Assembly (NCBI RefSeq): GCF_052857255.1
Contig: NC_135497.1
Span: forward strand, 545,284,107 to 545,348,106
Direction of reading: 5' to 3'
DNA: 64,000 nt
From: Amblyomma americanum
Taxonomy: Eukaryota; Arthropoda; Arachnida; Ixodida; Ixodidae
The position numbers and the translations under genes were made by a program. Below, one piece after another: positions 19,290 through 27,941 of this stretch (position 1 is the stretch's first letter; each line of letters starts with the position of its first letter). The notes beneath the pieces were generated by a model. That model was not told where the DNA came from and did not search any database. It saw only the letters and a program-made list of their open reading frames with translations.

Positions 19290-22100
19290 CATACCTCCCC
19301 TCGACAGAATATTTCTTTTTCGGTTATCTATACTAATATACGCAGTCTGCTTTCAAAGTGCGATAGTGTATCCAGCCTTGTATCTTCAACAGGCTCTAAC
19401 CTGCTTATGCTGACAGAGACTTGGCTGACCGATAATGTGGGCGACACTGAAGTTCTGTGCAACTTACCTAATTTTAACCTTTTCCGTGCCGATCGCAAAG
19501 TCCCCCGAGGAGGAGGCGTCCTTATCGCTACCAGCAATCAACTACAGTGTTCCCACATTAACATCCAATCTGACCTCGAAATATTATGGCTGCTTTGTCG
19601 CGCCACGCCAGTGTCTATACTAATTGGTGTTTGCTATAGGCCCCCCCACAATAACCCCGAATTCCCTCGAAAGCTGCACAACATTCTGAACCAACTTACA
19701 ACAAAACACCCTAATGCACACGTGCTTCTTTTTGGAGATTTTAACTATCCTGACATAGATTGGAATAACCCTCATCAGCCTATTTTTAGACAGCATGAAT
19801 CACAGGAGTTTGTGGATGTGTGCCTAAATTTTAATCTTACTCAATTAGTAACCCAGCCTACACGCATCGCCGGAGACACCGCAAACATTCTTGACCTTAT
19901 ACTATCTAGCCACCCCGAATGCCTCAACTCCATTACTTATCTCCGGGAAATTAGTGATCTCAAAGTCATCCATGCGTCTTTTACCTTCACTCCAACAATA
20001 AAAGAAACTTCCAAAAAAACAATCACCCTTTATAACAAAGGTAACTATGAGGCTATAAACAGGGCGTTGGAAGCTTATTTCCCATCTTTTCAGCACTCTT
20101 TCCCGGAACAAACCATCCACGAAAATTGGTCGATGTTTATTCATAAAATCAACGAACTTACTAACAAATATGTTCCCAAATGCAGCTTCCGCGCAACCAA
20201 ACAGAAACCATGGTTTACCAAGGCTCTAGGAAGACTAGAAAACAAAAAGAAACGCTTGTTCCGCAGTGCTAAACAGACTGGAAATGACTACGCATGGGAA
20301 AAATATTACGCTGCCGAAAAGACATACCTGGTCGCAGTAAAAAACGCTAAACGCACATTTTATCATACTGACCTTCCCAACATACTTAAAGATAACCCGA
20401 CTAAATTCTGGCAGCTTTTAAATCCGCAATCTATACGCACTATTACCTTAACTGATGATTCCGGGCGTGCTGTTTCTGATGTCGAGTGTGCTAACATATT
20501 TAATTCTGCCTTCGCATCTGTATTCACTCATGAACAGGAACCGCCCCCCCTCATGACAGCAAATGACCAAAGAAGTTTAATGCCAGCCGTTACTTTCTCT
20601 GAGGCCGGCATATCATGTCTCATAGATAAACTAAAACTGTCATCATCTGCCGGCTTTGACGAAATCAACACCAAGGTACTAAAAAACGTTAACCATACTT
20701 CTGCCAAATGTTTATGCCTGCTGTTCTCACAGTCTCTTTCTACAGGTGTCATACCCCATGACTGGAAAGTGGGGAAGGTCGTTCCGGTCCACAAGTCGGG
20801 TAACAAAGATTCACCACTTAATTACCGACCCATATCACTCACCAGCATACCATGTAAACTCATGGAACACGTCATTTATTCTTTAACAATGCATTTTCTG
20901 GATTCAAATAACTTTTTTCACCCATCGCAGCACGGATTTCGCAAAGGATACTCATGTGAAAGTCAACTAGCACTTTACGTTCATGACTTGCATGCCAATC
21001 TTGATGCTAACCTCCAAACTGACGCAATTTTTCTCGACTTCGCTAAAGCATTTGACAAGGTACCTCATAACCACTTATTTCTGAAACTCTCTCGCCTAAA
21101 CTTGCATCCCGACATACTAGCATGGATAAAAGAATTCTTAACTCACCGCTTCCAATCAGTCGTTGTCAATAACCAAATGTCTGACCTCCTACCAGTCTCC
21201 TCAGGCGTGCCCCAAGGATCCGTCCTTGGGCCACTCTTGTTTCTAATTTATATTAACGACCTACCTGAGAAATTAGATTGCCATATTCGGATGTTTGCTG
21301 ATGATTGTGTTATTTACAAAACAGTCACTAACACCTTTGACCAACAATCCCTTCAAAATAATTTAACTCATGTACAAGACTGGTGTAGTGAATGGCTAAT
21401 GACACTTAACACAAGTAAATGCAAATATATGTCGTTCCATCGTCGTCGTTACCCTCTTCTGTTCCAATACAGCATATCTAACGTTCCTCTCGATCTTGTC
21501 CAATCATACAAATACCTTGGTGTTCATATTTGTCAAGATCTTACATGGAATACGCATATTTCAAACATCATATCATCCGCCAACAGAACACTAGGATTCT
21601 TAAAGCGTCACCTACGCTCTGCACCTCAGCATGTCAAGCTCCTCGCATACAAATCATTAGTCCGATCAAAACTAGAATACGCATCTCCCATCTGGTCTCC
21701 AAAGCAAGCATATCTCTGTAATTCAATTGAAGCAGTTCAAAACCGAGCAACTAGATTCATTCATTCATCGTATTCTTTTGATATCAGCATATCATCCCTC
21801 AAATCACAGTCCAGCCTACCTACCCTTGCTCATCGCCGCTACATTGCTAGTTTATGTTTGTTTCACAAGTTTTTTTACTCTGAGCTACGACAGGAACCCT
21901 ACATCTGCGCACCACCACCACGCATCTCCCTCCGCACCGGCCATCAGCAGCAAGTGTCACGACCTCGCGCCCGCACCACTACATTTTCTTCATCATCCTT
22001 CCCCCGGACCGCGAACGACTGGAACGGCCTTCCCCGTGAACTTGCTGCTATCACATGCCAATCATTGTTCATCGAAGAAATCACGCGTGTACTTGCTTAG
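19290..22100 (+). CDS. LINE ORF2: endonuclease and reverse transcriptase
   Basis: The frame is open from about 19290; the first in-frame ATG is 19407 but endonuclease motifs begin earlier (VIYTNIRSLLSKCD), so the start is upstream or initiation is unusual. Endonuclease (EEP): LTETWL, VCYRPP, LFGDFNYPDIDW, and a degraded S-D-x-x-x-I terminal motif (ISDLKVIHASF) where SDH is usual. RT: YRPISLTSIPCKLMEH, DFAKAFDKVPH, SSGVPQGSVLGPLLF and FADD (~628 from 19407), then a thumb and C-terminal region ending FIEEITRVLA. There is no RNase H, as expected for L2/CR1. The RT catalytic residues are all present. The change of His in SDH may weaken the endonuclease. Confidence 0.9.
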   Translation, partial: HTSPRQNISFSVIYTNIRSLLSKCDSVSSLVSSTGSNLLMLTETWLTDNVGDTEVLCNLPNFNLFRADRKVPRGGGVLIATSNQLQCSHINIQSDLEILWLLCRATPVSILIGVCYRPPHNNPEFPRKLHNILNQLTTKHPNAHVLLFGDFNYPDIDWNNPHQPIFRQHESQEFVDVCLNFNLTQLVTQPTRIAGDTANILDLILSSHPECLNSITYLREISDLKVIHASFTFTPTIKETSKKTITLYNKGNYEAINRALEAYFPSFQHSFPEQTIHENWSMFIHKINELTNKYVPKCSFRATKQKPWFTKALGRLENKKKRLFRSAKQTGNDYAWEKYYAAEKTYLVAVKNAKRTFYHTDLPNILKDNPTKFWQLLNPQSIRTITLTDDSGRAVSDVECANIFNSAFASVFTHEQEPPPLMTANDQRSLMPAVTFSEAGISCLIDKLKLSSSAGFDEINTKVLKNVNHTSAKCLCLLFSQSLSTGVIPHDWKVGKVVPVHKSGNKDSPLNYRPISLTSIPCKLMEHVIYSLTMHFLDSNNFFHPSQHGFRKGYSCESQLALYVHDLHANLDANLQTDAIFLDFAKAFDKVPHNHLFLKLSRLNLHPDILAWIKEFLTHRFQSVVVNNQMSDLLPVSSGVPQGSVLGPLLFLIYINDLPEKLDCHIRMFADDCVIYKTVTNTFDQQSLQNNLTHVQDWCSEWLMTLNTSKCKYMSFHRRRYPLLFQYSISNVPLDLVQSYKYLGVHICQDLTWNTHISNIISSANRTLGFLKRHLRSAPQHVKLLAYKSLVRSKLEYASPIWSPKQAYLCNSIEAVQNRATRFIHSSYSFDISISSLKSQSSLPTLAHRRYIASLCLFHKFFYSELRQEPYICAPPPRISLRTGHQQQVSRPRARTTTFSSSSFPRTANDWNGLPRELAAITCQSLFIEEITRVLA

Positions 22101-22185
22101 TGATAATCTTATATTTGTATAACTTTCAACTTATCTGTTTAGTCTTTCTGTTTTTCATTTCTGTGTGCCCCACCCCTTATGTAAT

Positions 22186-22232
22186 ACCCTCTAACGAGGG
22201 TTTTTAAGGTATTAAAGTGAAGTGAAGTGAAG
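22186..22232 (+). other. LINE 3' hairpin and short-repeat tail
   Basis: ACCCTC-TAAC-GAGGGT (22186-22201) forms a 6-bp stem with a 4-base loop, followed by TTTTTAAGGTATTAAA and (GTGAA)3. LINE reverse transcriptases of this group recognise a 3' stem-loop and repeated tail to start copying, so this is the likely template-recognition end. Confidence 0.65.
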
Positions 22233-22234
22233 AA

Positions 22235-24093
22235 AAGAACCTCCGAGTCATCGATTTCCTTTACCTCGGCTTCAGCGAGTTCACGTTTCCCGTTTGACAG
22301 AAGGTCAACCAGGTACTCAGAATCGTCAACACTGTAGCTGGTGGTAGACGGCGTGTGCAAAAATTGGCTTATGCACACAAGTTTCAGTGCGCATTTCATA
22401 TCATAGGCGTCTGGGACAGGCTTCCTGAGACGAACCACAGAGAAAAGATTCTCAAGGCAATCTTGTAGCAGCCTGCTGGTGAGTAAGAAGCTGTAGCCCT
22501 CCGAGTTCAAAAGAATGTCTTGCAGGCGAAGCACGACCGTTGTGGAGATCAGGAGGCCCGCCTGCGATGGCTTCCACTGAGACGTGCTGCCCATGCTCAT
22601 CCCTTGAAAGGTGTTTAGAGCCAGGTTTAGAGTTTCCAGAGCTCTATGATGCTTCGCCACATCGTGCAGACTTAGGGCAACAGATGGATGACGCGACGAC
22701 ATTAATGCGTACCATCTTGATACCAGCTCTAAAAACCAAGCTGTTGTTTCTGCCTCTATGTCCAGCACTTTTTCCTTGATGAGGTATCGGATTGCACTGG
22801 GAGCTTCTCTGAAAAATTGCACGGCAAGTCAGACTTTCATTTTCGTAAAATGTCCAGATGAGACATGGGCTTCAGAGAGCTTCGGTGCGAGCTTTAGCTC
22901 CCTTTCCTTGTCAAACTCCAGCACAGCATGCACATGATCCAGTTTCACTTCACGTGAGGGAAGATCGCACTGGCTGGCTGTTGCTTCACTTAATGTAAAT
23001 GCATGAGATGTTATCAACTGACCTTTAATATTCTTCAAAACATGAGCAGCGTCTTCGTTGAAGAACAACTCCATATCATTGAGCGAAGGGTGTGGTATTG
23101 AGCAGGTTGTCTTCGAATTTCGGTGGCTAGAAAATCCCAGCTCACGCCACATCGCTCGATTTGAGGCGCCCATGTCGGACGTTACAACCCGAACTCTGAG
23201 GGAAATATCGGCGCAGAGTTGGACAACTTGCAGAACAATGTCCTTGAGCGTGCGGCCATCCACATGGCTTCCAGTGAAATGATAAGCTATCACCTGCTTC
23301 CATCGCTGGTTGAGACCTCCAACCATAAACACCAGAGCGTGATTAGCAGGCTCATCTGGCTTTTGTGGCAATGTCACTCCCCCATACACAATGTCTTCAG
23401 CGCGGTCAAGCTGAAACCCTCTGGCAATCTCCATCTCATCGATAAAGAGGACGCAGTCTTTTTCTACATCTTCCATGCCTTGTGCCTTCGCTTGGAGAAG
23501 TTCTACAACGTCTGTAAGAATTCCTGGTGAGAACTTGAGCCAGTGGAGGCGACGAGATAGAGTTCTTTCTGCCGGAAGTGGATAGCCGAGCTGTCTGAGA
23601 GTTCTGTAACCAGACTTCCCACAAGAAAACTTCAGTTGAAGCCCCTGTTTAATAGTCTGCGGCGACCAGATGCTTCCCTTGTTGCTTTTTCGGGAAAGTG
23701 CACGAACTTGATCTTTATTTAAAAATTTTATCCTTTTTTTAAAGTGCTCTACGGCGCTTTTTAGCTTTCGCACCTTCTTTCTAAGAGAGTTAATAGTCAA
23801 GTTGGCTTTTTTATGCACTTCTTGAAGTTGTCTGTGGTTCTTTCTCACATCTTCCAGCTGTTTTCTCAGTTGAGCGCAACAACTACTGGATGAATGTGCA
23901 TCGCAGCCTTCATTTTGCTCTGTTTGTCCATCGCTAGGCTGATAGACAACCTCTTCACTTAAGTTCGTTCCCCCAGGCTCATCGCAATCCGCAAAAACGC
24001 CAGGTCCTTGTTCCTGCACTGTTGAGTTTGATGTAGCTGGTAGAGCGGGTGTGCCTCTCTCCTTAGGAGCCTTTCTTTGGTGGTGGACCATAG
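22235..24093 (-). pseudogene. Transposase exon 3: coiled coil and catalytic core
   Basis: Starts at the acceptor GTGCAG|CTATGG and reads MVHHQRKAPKERG. Residues ~75-125 form a Lys/Leu/Glu-rich coiled coil. The RNase H-like core follows, with LFIDEMEIARGFQLD (first Asp), NHALVFMVGGLNQRWKQ, VVTSDMGASNRAMW and DAAHVLKNIKGQL, all matching the THAP9/P pattern. After GHFTKMKV there is an in-frame TGA (22829-22831); the same frame then continues LAVQFFREAPSA down to the LINE 3' end at about 22232. Only one nonsense change is visible, so decay is recent. Catalytic Asp and Glu positions look preserved by pattern. Confidence 0.88.
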
Positions 24094-24210
24094 CTGCACA
24101 AACAAAAGGAAATGCAAGAGCAGAAATGAGTGAAGTTCGTCAGAATTGCTCAGTGTCGGCAGTTATTTCATAGCTGCGCGAACCATAACCTAAAAGCGAA
24201 AATTTTAAGC

Positions 24211-25176
24211 TTGAAAAGTTCCAATTCCAATTCAATTCCAATTCCAATTTATTTCAACATCAATACCCACAGACACTGATGTCACGGACAGTGGGCAAAA
24301 AGCCACAAAAATAGGGCTTGGCAGCGCCCACTGACCGTCTTCTTGACAGCGACACAGGAGTGCAAATATACATTAGATATGAGCAAGACATGAAATCAAT
24401 GAAAAGAACTTGTGCAAAAAAACTAGGCAGGTAACACTTTGCATACAAAAAATAATGATAGGAAAGTAACAATATCACCACACATCTGAACAAACAGTCA
24501 ATAAATAAGTGCAAAAAACACAGAGGCGAACGCGTTGTAACTTGAAAAAATATATATATATATATATATATGTGCGTAATCAGTTAAGTAATTTCGGCAG
24601 TTGAAATCGCAGCTTCTGGTCACCATATTTTGTGCGGTTACACGGAACCTCCCAAGTCTCGTGATAGCGAGTGTCCCGAACTTTTCTGTTTAGTGTTAGA
24701 CTCGATATAATTTCAAGAGTTTTGTTTTTCTTTCTGATACCTGTTTGATAACGCTTTCTGAGAGTATGGTGATAAAGTTCAGGAAGCGGCACTAATTTTA
24801 ACTCCCTGAATAGTGGTTCGGAATGAGCAAGGTATGGGGCATTCATGATCGCTCGAACAGCCTTCTTTTGTATTATATGTAACAGATTAATGTTTGATAA
24901 AGTGGTTGTCCCCCAGACTAAATAACAGTAGTTTATTATTGACATAAAAAGAGAGTTATATATAAAGCGTTTTACACATGTAGGGAGGCAATGTCTCAAT
25001 TTAGAAAGTACTCCGGATACTCTGGATATTTTCCTAATGATTGTATCTACTTGCAGATCCCAAGACGTGTGCTGTTCAAAGAGCACTCCCAAACATTTGG
25101 CAACAGGCACAATTTCAATGACAAAGTTTTAAAATTGCAATTGGTAATGCAATTGGTACTGCATTTAGAAGGCCAG
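24211..25176 (-). mobile_element. 5'-truncated L2/CR1-type LINE in transposase intron
   Basis: Minus-strand coding (25110 down to 24580) reads VAKCLGVLFEQHTSWDLQVD, YNSLFMSIINYCYLVWG and IIQKKAVRAIMNAPY, the standard post-RT region of CR1/L2 ORF2, ending RFQLPKLLN. The 3' end is a (ATTCCA)-type tail visible on plus as repeated CCAATT (24219-24250). A 9-bp direct repeat ATTTTAAGC flanks it (24202-24210 and 25177-25185). Only the last ~180 codons remain because of 5' truncation. It lies in transposase intron 2, so it need not have inactivated the gene. A short TA run lies at 24548-24570. Confidence 0.8.
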
Positions 25177-25263
25177 ATTTTAAGCGCTATTATTCTAACT
25201 CATGAGTCACAACAGTGATGCACATCATATTTGCCATCAATAATAAAATATAGTGCAACTTAC

Positions 25264-25357
25264 GTCTGAACGAAAAAATGGTTGGAACAGCGTTTGACTT
25301 TAGCAGCTTCCTTCCATCCACGCGGTGATTCTCGTAGCAGTTGTCTTCGAAATGGGC
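25264..25357 (-). CDS. Transposase exon 2: THAP domain, C-terminal half
   Basis: 94 nt bounded by an acceptor (TTTTCTTATGCAG) and a donor (GTAAGT). It encodes AHFEDNCYENHRVDG followed by RKLLKSNAVPTIFSFR, with the HF and AVPTIF motifs that close a THAP domain. This exon is too short for most ORF scans. It lies 790 bp downstream of exon 1 and about 1.2 kb upstream of exon 3; the second intron contains the truncated LINE 24211-25176. Confidence 0.88.
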
Positions 25358-26147
25358 CTGCATAAGAAAATTAATTCAGGCGTCCAGTATGTAGTACAAA
25401 CAGAAAGAAGTGACCCTTTTGAAAGATACACAAGTTCTGGCACTGCTCCAGCGATGTTAAGGAGTCGCGCACACTCGGCAGCTGCATTTATCAAATCCTA
25501 AAAGTCAGACTAATAATGGCTGCGCACAAGGGAAATAGCCGGCACTGCACAATAACTGCGCCAACGTTAGAAATGCCAGATAGAAGCAACAAGTTCTTAG
25601 CGAAGCTACTATATACGAAAGCTCACATTCACGGGAGTTTTACCAAAAGTAACTAATTCCTGGCTTCGTCAAACAGCCTTGGAACAAATAAAAACTCTAC
25701 AAAACTATTGTCAAAGTTTCTGACGCTTCTGACGCATGTCTCTTGATGCGTTTGCTTTTAGGGCCATTTGAAAAATTAATCAAGAACCTGTCGGCTCTAA
25801 GCTAACCGACTACAAGCAAGCAGTCTGTTATTGCATAAATGCCGAGTGCTTCTGCAACGCTTCACTGTATATAACTAATATTACCGTTAGTTGTGTTTAT
25901 TAGCCTGTGCACAGAAATACAAAATCCATGTCCACACCTGCGAGTTATGAAAATGATTTTCCGCCACTCATCTGCTGTATAATTCCTCCTTATATATGTT
26001 TCATAAAAGATGTAGTCACGTAGCGTGCGTAGTTACAGCCTTTCCAGGAACACTAACACAACTTCCAGCGCACATATTAAATGTAAACCTGCACCGACAG
26101 ACATAACTACAAAAAATCGCAACCGTCCAAATAATCACTGTACTTAC
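25358..26147 (-). other. Transposase intron 1
   Basis: 790 bp between THAP exons with GT...AG ends on the minus strand (GTAAGT at the upstream end, TTATGCAG at the downstream end). It is AT-rich with no coding or repeat motif that I recognise. Confidence 0.8.
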
Positions 26148-26300
26148 ATTGCATATGCGCGAAGAGTTTGCAGGCTGCCATTTGTCCCGCTTTATCTTCA
26201 CCGTCCAGAGGAGCCTTCTTTTAGGGTCTCTTGGGAATGAAAACATTCTCCAGCCATTTCTGGAGTGGTTTGAGCACAGTGGCACGCAACAGCCAGGCAT
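26148..26300 (-). CDS. Transposase exon 1: THAP domain, N-terminal half
   Basis: 51 codons starting MPGCCVPLCSNHSRNG, then FSFPRDPKRRLLW, a W.P spacing (KWQPANSSRICN) and the donor site AAT|GTAAGT. This is the C2CH pattern of THAP: the first two zinc-binding Cys residues and conserved Pro and Trp are present, and the third Cys is in ICN at the exon end. The His partner is the second residue of exon 2, giving C-x2-H. Without splicing the frame runs on to 26016 in meaningless sequence, supporting the intron. Confidence 0.88.
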
Positions 26301-26446
26301 CTTGCGAGTTTTGAAACCGAAGAAAACTGCGACCGGGCGGACGCGCGACCACGCACGTGCAACCGGCCCGTGGGGAAGCGAGGAGTGGGCTCAAATATGG
26401 CTGCCCTCTTCCGCGGCGGCGGCACTGACCCTGTCAAAGGATGGCT

Positions 26447-26494
26447 CCACCCTGCACGGAGCGGCGGAGAGGGCGCGCGCATCGAGGCACCCTA
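26447..26494 (-). repeat. P-like transposon right terminal inverted repeat
   Basis: Exact reverse complement of 10951-10998. It lies about 150 bp upstream of the transposase start codon, so it probably also contains or abuts the transposase promoter, as in known P elements. Confidence 0.95.
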
Positions 26495-26799
26495 CGCGAG
26501 CGTGACGTAGAACGTCATCTAACGGCGAGGGCGGAAACTGTGCGAGAGCCCTCTTATGCTACCTTTGGCATTAGGACTGCCAGAACCGAGACCCTCGTTA
26601 GGCTATCAGCAGACAAGTTAAAGGAAATGAGGGGCCCGTTTGACAAATTTATGAAGGGAGCCAAAAGTCACCGAAACCAAGGTGCATAGGGGAACGTTAA
26701 TTTTTTTTTTAATGTGTTATGCTTATCAGTGGGATAATAATTCTTGGTAATAAATCGCTTAAAGACAATTACTTATAAAGCAGCAGAAAAAACAACCAT

Positions 26800-26872
26800 G
26801 CCGCCGGTGGGATCCGAACCCACGACCTCCGAATATCGCGTCCGGTGCTCTTACCAACTGAGCTACGGCGAA
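26800..26872 (-). tRNA. tRNA-like gene in satellite unit 3
   Basis: The same 73-nt cloverleaf as at 10254-10326, with identical box A, box B and anticodon loop and a T-run downstream (plus AAAAAA at about 26787-26792). The T-stem is intact as in unit 1. Confidence 0.6.
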
Positions 26873-27297
26873 GGCTGTCCAATCTGCTGCTCTCGTGGGT
26901 ATTTATGTTTACTGGGTGTAAGCGAGCCTTGAGAGTGTTCACCAGCGCCACCCTCGACCATAGCGGCGGACGTAGCACGTCCTGTAATACCGCGAGCGTG
27001 ACGTAGAACGTCATCTAACGGCGAGGGCGGAAACTGTGCGAGAGCCCTCTTATGCTACCTTTGGCATTAAGACTGCCAGAACCGAGACCCTCGTTAGGCT
27101 ATCAGCAGACAAGTTAAAGGAAATGAGGGGCCCGTTTGACAAATTTATGAAGGGAGCCAAAAGTCACCGAAACCAAGGTGCATACGGGAACGTTAATTTT
27201 TTTTTTAATGTGTTATGCTTATCAGTGGGATAATATTTCTTGGATTAATAAATCGCTTGAAGACAATTACTTATAAAGCAGCAGAAAAAACAACCAT

Positions 27298-27345
27298 GCC
27301 GCCGGTGGGATCCGAACCCACGACCTCCGAATATCGCGTCCGGTG

Positions 27346-27348
<3 letters not shown>
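27298..27348 (-). tRNA. Truncated tRNA-like gene at array end
   Basis: The 3' two-thirds of the cloverleaf (T-arm and anticodon arm) is present. The D-arm and 5' acceptor are replaced by (CT)n. With box A missing it should not be transcribed from its own promoter. Confidence 0.6.

Positions 27349-27440
<92 letters not shown>
27345..27440. repeat. (CT)n then (TA)n microsatellite
   Basis: A CT run (about 27345-27366) passes into a TA run to about 27439. It abuts the truncated tRNA-like gene and mirrors the (CA)n(TA)n at the other end of the array. Confidence 0.95.
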
Positions 27441-27441
<1 letters not shown>

Positions 27442-27678
27442 GAAGTTGCCCATTTCAATTTAATTTTTCTTATCATCATAAAACAGTTCTGAACAGGGAA
27501 GCATTAAGATATAAACAAAAGGTAAATAAAATTGACTAAATATTTAATGAAAACAAGGAATGAATCAAATAAAAAACTGGAAAACCTGCCCCCCCTGCCT
27601 TCTCGAATAAGTTCCGGAGTCGCTGCCTTGAGCTGAGTTTCAGGTCAAGCCATGAAAAACAAAATTTAATCATTTAAA
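27441..27678. other. No recognisable feature
   Basis: 238 bp of AT-rich DNA between the microsatellite and the next LTR element. I see nothing further to annotate. Confidence 0.5.
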
Positions 27679-27850
27679 TGTAACGTGCTTCCACAGAACC
27701 TCGACGGAAGAAGCAGAAGATGAAGGACTGACCCGCGGAGAAAGAGGAAGAAAAAGAGAGAGCTGAAAGACGCTGCTAGGCTTCCTGCTTCCATCCTGCT
27801 TCGACCGGTCCCCTCTTTGAATAAACCCCGTGCATGCAAAGTACGTAACA
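27679..27850 (+). repeat. 5' LTR (172 bp)
   Basis: TGTAACGTGC...GTACGTAACA. AATAAA lies at 27820-27825. No clear TATA box is seen; the purine-rich run GAAAGAGGAAGAAAAAGAGAG is in the middle. Unusually short for a gypsy LTR but with proper TG...CA ends. Confidence 0.93.
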
Positions 27851-27853
27851 GGT

Positions 27854-27870
27854 TGGTGAGAGGTGCCGGG
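27854..27870 (+). promoter_or_regulatory. Probable primer-binding site
   Basis: TGGTGAGAGGTGCCGGG begins three bases after the LTR. TGG pairs with the tRNA CCA end. I did not identify the tRNA. Confidence 0.55.
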
Positions 27871-27941
27871 TATCGACCACGGAGCATTCCATCTACCGAA
27901 GGAGCCGTAGACTCGCAGGCTTCCCACCACTGCCATCGGAC

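Larger units (their letters stand above)
17738..22232 (+). mobile_element. Full-structured L2/CR1-type LINE
   Basis: About 4.5 kb: a 5' region of 303-bp promoter monomers, ORF1 (18363-19253), ORF2 with endonuclease and RT (about 19300-22100), a short 3' region with a 6-bp hairpin and a tail GTGAAGTGAAGTGAAG (22217-22232). Tails of short tandem repeats rather than poly(A) are usual for L2/CR1 elements. It sits antisense inside the P-like transposase exon. I found no target duplication; instead an 18-bp tandem duplication lies at the 5' junction. Confidence 0.9.
17247..26300 (-). pseudogene. THAP/P-element transposase, exons scattered by insertions
   Basis: A minus-strand gene in pieces. Exon 1 (26148-26300) and exon 2 (25264-25357) encode the THAP zinc-finger domain. 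The large exon (from 24093 down) encodes a coiled coil, the RNase H-like catalytic domain and helical regions. The C-terminal part resumes at 17247-17719 beyond the LINE. Splice phases agree: exon 1 ends in phase 0, exon 2 leaves one base and exon 3 supplies two. The total length of about 860 residues is close to vertebrate THAP9. Damage: an in-frame TGA at 22829-22831 and the LINE 17738-22232 splitting the last exon. In P-type transposases this protein binds the terminal repeats through THAP and uses GTP as cofactor. Confidence 0.9.
10951..26494 (-). mobile_element. P-element-like (THAP/P) DNA transposon, nested host
   Basis: The element is bounded by perfect 48-bp terminal inverted repeats (10951-10998 and 26447-26494) that begin TAGGGTGCCTCG. 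They are flanked by an 8-bp target duplication CGCGAGCG (10943-10950 and 26495-26502); 8 bp is the known P-superfamily length. The empty target is visible in intact satellite units (ACCGCGAGCGTGACG at about 10442). Inside is a multi-exon minus-strand THAP/P transposase. A further 19-bp subterminal inverted repeat, GCCATATTTGAGCCCACTC, occurs at 16171-16189 and inverted at 26383-26401. Removing the three later insertions leaves an element of roughly 5 kb. The transposase is broken, so this copy is not autonomous. Confidence 0.92.
26495..27348. repeat. Satellite array, right part (~499-bp unit)
   Basis: The interrupted unit resumes at the target duplication (26495-26502), and further copies follow: ATGAAGGGAG recurs at 26651 and 27147 (496 bp, because GGATTAATAAAT is shortened to GGTAATAAAT). 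The array ends inside a tRNA-like gene at about 27348, where CGGTGCTCT runs straight into a CT then TA microsatellite. Confidence 0.9.
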
